A model generated the notes under the pieces. That model made no database searches. It was not told the DNA's origin and saw only the letters and a list, made by a program, of their open reading frames with translations. Below are positions 7,586-12,516 of a DNA stretch of 12,516 nucleotides, piece by piece. The position numbers and the translations under genes are program-made. Numbering within the stretch: position 1 is the first letter of the stretch; each line of letters begins with the position of its first letter. The stretch is from Clostridia bacterium. GTDB taxonomy: Bacteria; Bacillota; Clostridia; Christensenellales; HGM11417. Location of the stretch: assembly GCA_017407365.1 (NCBI GenBank), contig JAFQWR010000196.1, positions 1-12,516 on the forward strand, read 5' to 3'.

Positions 7586-7614
7586 AGTATAACCGACAAT
7601 AGGCATCTTGTCAA
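7586..7614 (-). promoter_or_regulatory. Strong SigA-type promoter of the 177-aa lipoprotein gene
   Basis: TTGACA (7609-7614, perfect -35) and TATACT (7586-7591) are separated by 17 bases. The predicted start is near 7579, giving a leader of about 30 nt with the GGAGG site. A 6-bp inverted repeat, GCCTAT (7576-7581) and ATAGGC (7599-7604), flanks the -10. Confidence 0.88.
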
Positions 7615-7667
7615 CCCCTTTTGCAAAAAAATTGCTCCGACGCTCTTTTTTTCTGCTCTGCAAACGC

Positions 7668-7693
7668 AAAAAGCGCCCTGCGAGGCGCTCTTT
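7668..7693 (-). terminator. Intrinsic terminator downstream of the PstS-like gene
   Basis: Arms 7668-7677 and 7684-7693 pair over 10 bp with one G-U wobble (AGCGCC/GGCGCT core) and end in T5 on the minus strand. It lies about 110 nt after the PstS-like stop and before the next promoter. The untranslated stretch between holds two further hairpins without T runs: one at 7785-7804 on the stop codon and GCATCA-aagtc-TGATGC at 7741-7757. Confidence 0.7.
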
Positions 7694-7802
7694 ACCCTGT
7701 TTTTTTCCTTGTTTGTCTGCGATCCTATAAGAGAGAAACGGCATCAAAGTCTGATGCAAATCCGAGCCGGTTTTGCGCTTACGGGATGAAGGCTCTGCCT
7801 CA

Positions 7803-9164
7803 TCAGCTCAGCTCTGCATTGCGTATGGGGGTATAGCCCGAATTTTTAACCAGATACTGCCCCTCGGGAGAAAGAACCCAATCAATAAAGGCATTTATCT
7901 CGGGCGTGCGGTGTGTGACGGCAAGCACAACGGGTCTTGTGATGGGATAGGAGCCGTCTGCAATCGTCTGTGCGCTGGGAGCAACCCCCTCTACCGAAAG
8001 AATATGGATATCGGGGTTTCCAACAAGGGCTGAGGCGTAATACAAAAAAGAAAAGCCGATTGCGCCGCGATAGTTTTTATAATCGCTTACCCGCTCGATA
8101 ATTCCTATCATCAAGCCATGCACCAATTCGGTGGGAGGCGTCATCAGGGGGATATCCCCCATAAACGATTCCAACGCCGTTTGACTTCCGCTTCCCGGAT
8201 TGCGCTGGAAGGGCTGAACGTTCAGATTATCCCCGCCGACCTCCCTCCAGTTGGTAACCTTACCTGCGTAAATCTCGCGTAACTGCGCCTGTGAAAGCGA
8301 TTTTATGCTGTTTTTGGAATTGACAAAGAACACAAATGCCTCTCTGCCTATTTCAATCACCTCTATTTGCTTTCCCTGCTCCTCTGCAAAGGCGATCTGC
8401 GCCGCCGAGGGGCTTACTCCGATCATAATATCCGTTTCGCCGTATACAAGCTCTTCGTATCCTGCAACGGTGTTCGTGTAGCGGTATGGGCTGTTCCGAT
8501 GATTCAGACCTCCCACCGCATAAGCAGGATAGGTTGCCTCCACAAAGGAGGAATACATGGGGAACATTGCCGCTGCGCCGTTTATCACCGGAAGGTTTGA
8601 ACCCGACAGCCGCAGGGAAGCCTCTTTGGGCAGCCTTGCAATATCCGCATTCCTGTCAAATGCAAGGTAATTGTGTACGTTGATATTTTCGATGTTTACA
8701 ATGGAGATTTTATCCTGCCATTCGTGATACACAATACCGCCTGCAAGTGAAAGGCTGCCCGAAAAAACCAAGCAGAGAATAATGACCGTGAATACGTTCC
8801 GTACCCTTTTACTTGTGAAAGCCGATTGCAACGTGCATGCAGTAAGCAGACAAAGCAAAATGATATAAGCGGGCATATAGTATTTATTTACAATCAAGCT
8901 GAGCGGCACACCGATTGCAAGCAAAAGAAAAATCGTACAGGCAGAGCCGATGCCATGCAGCAGTGCACGCGGGTAGCGCTTACGGAAGATGATGTAGGTG
9001 ACCAGAAAGCCCACCGGAATGGCAATAGCCAGAAAAAAGTACAGAATCTGCAGAAATACCCCGTCCGGATAGAACGCAGAAAGATATACACTGAATGTTA
9101 TGAGAAAGAGCGACAAAGTCGTAGCAATTGCAAGCATCAAGTCGTTCAGTTTATTTTTATCCAT
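7803..9164 (-). CDS. PstS-like substrate-binding protein fused to five membrane segments
   Basis: This is a 453-aa protein from ATG 9164. Residues 9-31, 36-60, 69-92, 96-116 and 122-145 are hydrophobic. Positive loops (RKRYPR, TSKRVR) between segments 2-3 and 4-5 predict an N-inside topology with the C-terminal domain outside. From about 170 onward it is a periplasmic-binding-protein type domain of the PstS family: SGSNLPVINGAAAMFP, a GYEELVYGETDIMIG segment, QLREIYAGKVTNWREVGG, then QRNPGSGSQTALESFM, the usual R-x-x-GSGS/T oxyanion-binding loop. The ligand is probably phosphate or a related oxyanion. The usual PstS is a lipoprotein; here the anchor is a polytopic domain. No pstCAB, phoU or phoPR gene is nearby. 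An ATG five codons upstream (9179) is rejected because it precedes the predicted transcript start and has no ribosome binding site, whereas GAGGTGG precedes 9164. Confidence 0.9.
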   Translation of the reverse strand: MDKNKLNDLMLAIATTLSLFLITFSVYLSAFYPDGVFLQILYFFLAIAIPVGFLVTYIIFRKRYPRALLHGIGSACTIFLLLAIGVPLSLIVNKYYMPAYIILLCLLTACTLQSAFTSKRVRNVFTVIILCLVFSGSLSLAGGIVYHEWQDKISIVNIENINVHNYLAFDRNADIARLPKEASLRLSGSNLPVINGAAAMFPMYSSFVEATYPAYAVGGLNHRNSPYRYTNTVAGYEELVYGETDIMIGVSPSAAQIAFAEEQGKQIEVIEIGREAFVFFVNSKNSIKSLSQAQLREIYAGKVTNWREVGGDNLNVQPFQRNPGSGSQTALESFMGDIPLMTPPTELVHGLMIGIIERVSDYKNYRGAIGFSFLYYASALVGNPDIHILSVEGVAPSAQTIADGSYPITRPVVLAVTHRTPEINAFIDWVLSPEGQYLVKNSGYTPIRNAELS

Positions 9165-9180
9165 AATCCACCTCAACATC

Positions 9181-9209
9181 AGTATACTCTGCTATCTTCT
9201 AAAAGTCAA
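9181..9209 (-). promoter_or_regulatory. SigA-type promoter of the PstS-like gene, very short leader
   Basis: TTGACT (9204-9209) and TATACT (9181-9186) are 17 bases apart. The predicted +1 near 9174 makes a leader of about 10 nt, GAGGTGGATT, that is little more than the ribosome binding site. This decides the start at 9164 over 9179. No Pho-box-like direct repeat was recognised. Confidence 0.8.
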
Positions 9210-9260
9210 GCAAACTGCCGTGCCAAACGGTTTTTGTCCCATACAGGGGATAATCTGCAT

Positions 9261-9300
9261 AAAAAAAAGAGCCGTAGCCCCTATTTGGGTTACGACTCTT
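9261..9300 (-). terminator. Terminator of the ribosomal alpha operon
   Basis: Arms 9267-9276 and 9291-9300 pair over 10 bp with one G-U wobble, and an inner CCC/GGG extends the stem. The minus strand then has T8. It begins 11 nt after the rplQ stop. Confidence 0.92.
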
Positions 9301-9311
9301 TATGTGTAAAA

Positions 9312-9863
9312 TTAAACCAATTCTACGATTGCCATTTCGGCATTGTCACCGCGGCGAGCGCCCAGCTTGATTACGCGGGTGTAGCCACCGCCCTGACCGA
9401 GCTCCTCTGCACGCTTAGCGTATTTGGGAGCAAGCTCGTTGAAGATCTTTTCAACCAGGGGATGATTGATATCGCCCGTTCTCATCTTGTAAGCGGTCTT
9501 GGTTTCGTCGGGCAGACGCTCTTCCTGACGGTCCATAACGAAAGCCATGATTCTTCTTCTTGCAGCAAGCTTCTTAGCGCCGTCGTTGATGAATTCCTTC
9601 TCAACACGGGTAACAACTTTCTGTTTTTCTTTGCTGCCCTTAACCTTAACTACTTCAACCTGGTTCACCGTTTTGGTTACGGTAACGGTATCCTTGTAGC
9701 TTCTGATGGCAAGGGTAATGATCTTTTCGGCTTCACGACGAACTTCCTGAGCTTTTTCGTAGGTCGTTTCGATTCTGCCCTTCCAGAGAAGGTCCGAAAC
9801 CTGGTTACGAATAAGAGCCATTCTTTGATCGGTCGGTCTGCCGAGTTTTCTGTATTCAGCCAT
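9312..9863 (-). CDS. rplQ: 50S ribosomal protein L17, enlarged form
   Basis: This is a large-subunit ribosomal protein near the exit tunnel. The L17 core is clear: [16 protein letters not shown] (7-22), [22 protein letters not shown] (31-52), [11 protein letters not shown] (98-108), [16 protein letters not shown] (137-152) and [24 protein letters not shown] (159-182). It has 183 residues, against 127 in E. coli. The extra length lies in a Val/Lys-rich, probably beta-hairpin insert at about 55-93, a second insert at about 112-134 and a few residues before GGGYTR. The inserts are in frame between intact core parts, so this is a lineage feature and not a frameshift. AAGGAG lies 10 bases before the ATG. 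Last gene of the operon, 93 nt after rpoA, with a terminator directly downstream. Confidence 0.97.
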   Translation of the reverse strand: MAEYRKLGRPTDQRMALIRNQVSDLLWKGRIETTYEKAQEVRREAEKIITLAIRSYKDTVTVTKTVNQVEVVKVKGSKEKQKVVTRVEKEFINDGAKKLAARRRIMAFVMDRQEERLPDETKTAYKMRTGDINHPLVEKIFNELAPKYAKRAEELGQGGGYTRVIKLGARRGDNAEMAIVELV

Positions 9864-9880
9864 TTTGATCGTACTCCTTT

Positions 9881-9947
9881 AATATTCTCCTTAAAATATT
9901 GCGGCTAAGATGCCGCCGAATGCCTGAGCCTATGGAGAGCAGCTCAG
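9881..9947 (-). promoter_or_regulatory. Stem-loop-rich rpoA-rplQ spacer
   Basis: In transcription order the spacer holds CTGAGC/GCTCAG (9942-9947 with 9924-9929), GCGGC-ATCTTA-GCCGC (9901-9916) and an AATATT pair (9895-9900 and 9881-9886) enclosing AAGGAG. A second AAGGAG just after is the rplQ ribosome binding site. It might act in processing or in setting the L17 level. None of the stems is followed by a real T run, so it is not a terminator. Confidence 0.4.
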
Positions 9948-9956
9948 TCACGGAAT

Positions 9957-10931
9957 TTATTCGTCCTTGCTACGTAAGCCTAAGCCATAGGAAGCCAGCT
10001 TGTGAATTACCTCATCAAGCGACTTTCTGCCAAGGTTTCTTACCTTCAACATATCGTCCTCGGATTTCTTGGTGAGATCCTCGACGGTGTGGATGCCGGC
10101 ACGCTTTAAGCAGTTGTACGAACGAACGGAAAGATCCATATCCTCGATGTTCATCTCAAGAACCTTGGTATCGCTCGTTGCGGTGGGCTTTAAGATGTCG
10201 ATATCCGACATATTTTCGGTAAGACCGACAAACAGACTGATGTGCTGCTCCATGATGCGGGCAGCAAGAGCAACGATTTCACGACCGGAGAAGGCACCGT
10301 TGGTGGTAACCTCTAAGATCAGCTTATCGTAGTCGATGCTCTGACCTACACGGGTGGATTCTACGTTGTAGTTCACCTTTTTAACAGGCGTGTAGATGGA
10401 ATCGATGGGAATAAAATCGATGGGATTTTTTTCGCTCTTGTTGAAATCAGCCGACTTGTAGCCGCGGCCTCTGCCGATGGTAACCTCCATCTCGAACTTG
10501 CAGCCTTCCTCTAAGGTGGCAATATACAGGTCGGGATTTAAGATTTCAATTTCTGCATCGGGCAGGAAATCACGGGCATAAATCTGGCAAGGACCTTCCA
10601 TTTTGATATAGATGGGCTTGCGGAAATTTCTGTCGGTGTTGGTCGTTTTTACGGCAAGATTTTTAATGTTAAGGATAATCTCGGTGACGTCTTCCTTGAC
10701 ACCGGGAACGGTAAAAAACTCGTGTTTGACGCCCTCAATACGAATGCCGATGGCAGCTGCGCCGGGAAGCTGCGAAAGCAGGATCCTACGTAAGCAGTTA
10801 CCGAGCGTAATGCCGAAGCCGCGCTCCAGCGGCTCTGCCACGATGCGGGCATAGGCGTGTGTTTCGCCCTCTTCCACAGTGATCTTCGGCGTTTCGATTT
10901 CCATAATGCTGGGCTTCTCAATATCCGTCAT
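9957..10931 (-). CDS. rpoA: DNA-directed RNA polymerase subunit alpha
   Basis: The 324-aa alpha subunit dimerises to start assembly of RNA polymerase (alpha2-beta-beta'-omega). The N-terminal domain shows the signature ERGFGITLGNCLRRILLSQL (about 36-55) and covers roughly 1-240. After a linker, the C-terminal domain (about 255-315) has LSVRSYNCLKRAGI and VRNLGRKSLDEV. Arg270, Asn273, Cys274, Gly301, Lys303 and Ser304 correspond to the DNA- and activator-contacting residues 265, 268, 269, 296, 298 and 299 of E. coli. Length is normal for the family. The start has AGGAGG nine bases upstream. It sits between rpsD and rplQ as in most bacteria, separated from rpsD by a 112-nt spacer with two strong stem-loops. 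Confidence 0.99.
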   Translation of the reverse strand: MTDIEKPSIMEIETPKITVEEGETHAYARIVAEPLERGFGITLGNCLRRILLSQLPGAAAIGIRIEGVKHEFFTVPGVKEDVTEIILNIKNLAVKTTNTDRNFRKPIYIKMEGPCQIYARDFLPDAEIEILNPDLYIATLEEGCKFEMEVTIGRGRGYKSADFNKSEKNPIDFIPIDSIYTPVKKVNYNVESTRVGQSIDYDKLILEVTTNGAFSGREIVALAARIMEQHISLFVGLTENMSDIDILKPTATSDTKVLEMNIEDMDLSVRSYNCLKRAGIHTVEDLTKKSEDDMLKVRNLGRKSLDEVIHKLASYGLGLRSKDE

Positions 10932-10955
10932 TTAGGGTAACCTCCTGTTATAGTG

Positions 10956-11011
10956 GTACACTTTGCCGAAATACTACGTCCGGCAAAGGTACACTGCTAA
11001 ATAATAGCAGT
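10956..11011 (-). promoter_or_regulatory. Two adjacent stem-loops in the rpsD-rpoA spacer
   Basis: The first hairpin in transcription order, ACTGCTA/TAGCAGT (10993-11011, loop of five), is a perfect 7-bp stem. Directly abutting it is a second, GTAC-CTTTGCCG/CGGCAAAG-GTAC (10956-10992, 12-base loop, one-base bulge at 10960), 12 bp in all. The direct repeat AGTGTACC occurs in both flanks of the second stem. The ribosome binding site of rpoA follows about 7 nt downstream. No T run follows, so it is not a simple terminator. It may be a protein-binding (for example S4), processing or attenuation site, which is inferred. Confidence 0.55.
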
Positions 11012-11043
11012 AGCCGTATCTGCAAAAGCAAGACACGCGGAAA

Positions 11044-11667
11044 TTATCTGGAGTACAACTCGACGATCATGTTCTCGGAGATCGTTGCGTCGATATCCGA
11101 ACGCTGAGGCAATGCCTGCACTCTGCCTTCCATCTTCTCTGCATCGTAAACGAGCCAGCCGGGAATGGTGAGCTTAACGCTTTCGCTAACAGCCTTGAAG
11201 TAGTTGTTTTCCTTTTTATTTTCCTTAACGGCGATTACGTCGCCGGCTTTGATAATGTAGGAGGGGATGTTAACCTTTCTACCGTTTACCGTGATGTGAC
11301 CGTGGTTTACGATCTGGCGAGCCTGCGAACGGGATTTCGCAAGACCAAGACGGTATACGACGTTATCTAAACGACGCTCGAGCAGGATGAGCATATTTTC
11401 ACCCGTTGCGCCTTTCATCTTTTCAGCGCGCTCGAACACCATACGGAACTGCTTTTCGAGCAGACCGTAGATACGTTTTACCTTCTGCTTTTCACGCAGC
11501 TGTAAGCCGTATTCGGAGACCTTTCTTCTTCCTGCACCGTGCTGTCCGGGAATGGTGGGACGGCTGAGGAAGGGGCATTTTGCACTGTAGCACTTGTCGC
11601 CCTTCAAAAAGAGCTTGCCACCCTCGCGGCGGCACTGGCGACAATCAGAACCGGTATATCTAGCCAT
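11044..11667 (-). CDS. rpsD: 30S ribosomal protein S4 (zinc-binding form)
   Basis: S4 is a primary 16S rRNA binder that nucleates small-subunit assembly. It has 207 aa, the usual length. The N-terminus holds four cysteines (Cys9, Cys12, Cys26, Cys31; CRQC and KCYSAKC), the C+ zinc-binding variant. The S4 RNA-binding domain follows (about 97-160: [20 protein letters not shown], then [18 protein letters not shown]). In E. coli S4 represses its own operon by binding the mRNA; whether it does so here is unknown. AAGGAGG nine bases before the ATG overlaps the rpsK stop codon, with only 14 nt between the genes. Confidence 0.99.
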   Translation of the reverse strand: MARYTGSDCRQCRREGGKLFLKGDKCYSAKCPFLSRPTIPGQHGAGRRKVSEYGLQLREKQKVKRIYGLLEKQFRMVFERAEKMKGATGENMLILLERRLDNVVYRLGLAKSRSQARQIVNHGHITVNGRKVNIPSYIIKAGDVIAVKENKKENNYFKAVSESVKLTIPGWLVYDAEKMEGRVQALPQRSDIDATISENMIVELYSR

Positions 11668-11681
11668 ATTCTATAACCTCC

Positions 11682-12077
11682 TTAAATACGTCTGCGTTTG
11701 GGGGGACGGCAACCGTTGTGGGGAATGGGCGAAACGTCCTTGATCATGGTAACCTCAAGCTCGCAAACCTGCAATGCGCGGATTGCTGCTTCTCTTCCCT
11801 GACCGGGGCCCTTCACGAATACCTCTACCGTGCGGAGACCGTATTCCTTAGCAGCACGTGCTGCCTTTTCTGCTGCCATCTGCGCTGCGAACGGGGTGCT
11901 CTTCTTGGAGCCGCGGAAGCCAAGGCTACCGGAGCTGCACCAGGAAAGTGCGTTGCCGTTTGCATCGGTGATGGTAACGATGGTGTTGTTAAAGGAGGAT
12001 TGAATGTGAACGGCTCCTTTATCGACGGTTTTAGTAATTTTACGCTTTTTCGTCGTAGTTTTGGTATTTTTAGCCAT
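11682..12077 (-). CDS. rpsK: 30S ribosomal protein S11
   Basis: This 131-aa protein of the small-subunit platform matches the S11 family along its whole length: [21 protein letters not shown] (about 21-41), [34 protein letters not shown], and the invariant C-terminus [24 protein letters not shown] lies seven bases before the ATG. It follows rpsM by 15 nt and precedes rpsD by 14 nt, so the three are tightly coupled. Nothing is unusual except the Lys/Thr-rich N-terminal tail, which varies in the family. Confidence 0.99.
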   Translation of the reverse strand: MAKNTKTTTKKRKITKTVDKGAVHIQSSFNNTIVTITDANGNALSWCSSGSLGFRGSKKSTPFAAQMAAEKAARAAKEYGLRTVEVFVKGPGQGREAAIRALQVCELEVTMIKDVSPIPHNGCRPPKRRRI

Positions 12078-12092
12078 TGTATAACCTCCTTA

Positions 12093-12461
12093 TTACTTTT
12101 TCTTTCTGCCCACGGTTTTCTTGGGGCCCTTACGGGTACGTGCATTACGCTTACTGGATTGACCGCGAACGGGCAAGCCACGACGATGACGAACACCGCG
12201 ATAGCAACCGATTTCCATCAGTCGCTTAATGTTGAGCGATACTTCTCTGCGAAGGTCGCCTTCTACAACCAGATTCTTCTCAATGTACTCTCTGATTGCG
12301 CTGACTTCTTCTTCGGTCAGATCCTTAACGCGGGTGTCGGGGTTGATGCCCGTTCCCTGAAGGATCTCGTTTGATTTGGTGCGACCAATACCGTAGATAT
12401 AGGTCAGACCGATTTCCACTCTCTTATCATTGGGTAAGTCTACACCAGCAATTCTAGCCAT
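12093..12461 (-). CDS. rpsM: 30S ribosomal protein S13
   Basis: This 122-aa protein of the small-subunit head contacts the large subunit (bridge B1) and tRNA. It is recognisable from start to end: [21 protein letters not shown], a helix-two-turn-helix region around [28 protein letters not shown], and the basic tail [17 protein letters not shown] that reaches the decoding site. The start is the canonical MARIAGV. GAGGTG lies about 11 bases upstream, a weaker site than its neighbours have. It follows rpmJ by 18 nt. Confidence 0.99.
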   Translation of the reverse strand: MARIAGVDLPNDKRVEIGLTYIYGIGRTKSNEILQGTGINPDTRVKDLTEEEVSAIREYIEKNLVVEGDLRREVSLNIKRLMEIGCYRGVRHRRGLPVRGQSSKRNARTRKGPKKTVGRKKK

Positions 12462-12479
12462 TTACTAAATACACCTCAC

Positions 12480-12516
12480 TTATCCTTGTCTTTGTTTGTG
12501 TTTCGGGTTCTGGCAA
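12480..12516 (-). CDS. rpmJ: 50S ribosomal protein L36, last 11 codons (5' part beyond the window)
   Basis: On the minus strand, upstream of rpsM, the frame ending in TAA at 12482-12480 reads CQNPKHKQRQG. This is the conserved C-terminus of L36 (family ending NPKHKQRQG). The Cys would be one of the zinc ligands of the L36 ribbon. Position directly before rpsM is the standard one. The rest of the gene, and the operon promoter, lie outside the window. Confidence 0.93.
   Translation of the reverse strand, partial: CQNPKHKQRQG

Noticed and set aside
7550..7759. 70-codon upstream extension of the 177-aa lipoprotein gene
   Set aside because: The extension contains the promoter and the ribosome binding site, and it would bury the signal peptide.
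9165..9179. ATG 9179 as the start of the PstS-like gene
   Set aside because: It lies between the -10 box and the predicted +1 and has no ribosome binding site; ATG 9164 has GAGGTGG.
9181..9188. AGTATACT palindrome over the -10 of the PstS-like gene
   Set aside because: Only 8 bp and largely dictated by the -10 sequence itself.
9261..9311. Structured RNA downstream of rplQ of the L17 downstream element type
   Set aside because: The hairpin with its T8 run is fully explained as an intrinsic terminator; no additional conserved structure is visible.
8826..9908. Long plus-strand frame (360 codons) antisense to rplQ and the PstS-like gene
   Set aside because: It crosses two clear genes and a terminator on the other strand, has no ribosome binding site and its translation has no family-like pattern; it is a shadow frame.
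11718..12374. Plus-strand frame of 218 codons opposite rpsK and rpsM
   Set aside because: Antisense to two highly conserved ribosomal protein genes; no start signals.

Overview
The window looks like a Gram-positive, Firmicutes/Clostridia-type chromosome. The reasons are a classic ribosomal alpha operon with strong AGGAGG-type ribosome binding sites, consensus TTGACA/TATAAT-like promoters, intrinsic hairpin-plus-T terminators, two short lipoproteins with lipobox signal peptides, and a Cys-rich protein resembling sporulation (SPOCS/DUF3794-like) proteins. All genes but one lie on the minus strand, so the biological order runs from high to low coordinates.

Right part (9261-12516): the distal alpha operon, in transcription order rpmJ (only its last 11 codons are in the window), rpsM (S13), rpsK (S11), rpsD (S4, zinc-binding form), rpoA (RNA polymerase alpha) and rplQ (L17), ending at a strong terminator (9261-9300). 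Spacing is tight up to rpsD. The rpsD-rpoA spacer (112 nt) and the rpoA-rplQ spacer (93 nt) contain stem-loops that could tune rpoA and L17 relative to the upstream ribosomal proteins. L17 carries about 65 extra residues compared with the E. coli protein.

Middle part (4249-9209): singly transcribed genes, mostly with their own promoters. They are a PstS-like substrate-binding protein fused behind five membrane segments (7803-9164), a small lipoprotein (7016-7549), the only plus-strand gene (5994-6638, Cys-rich, SPOCS-like, with a sigma-E-like -10), a calcineurin-like metallophosphoesterase (5176-5880) whose promoter predicts a leaderless mRNA, and a second lipoprotein (4351-5079). The stretch 6698-6966 between the two convergent terminators has no supported gene.

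Left part (1-4221): an AT-rich cassette of two overlapping genes under one near-consensus promoter whose -10 lies within a 17-bp palindrome. The first gene encodes a 222-aa protein with one N-terminal membrane segment. The second encodes a secreted protein of more than 1169 aa whose C-terminal part carries GLUG-like repeats and which runs off the left edge. The composition, the overlap and the absence of any recognised homologue for the small protein make this the least ordinary part of the window.

No tRNA, rRNA, CRISPR array, insertion sequence or transposase was seen.
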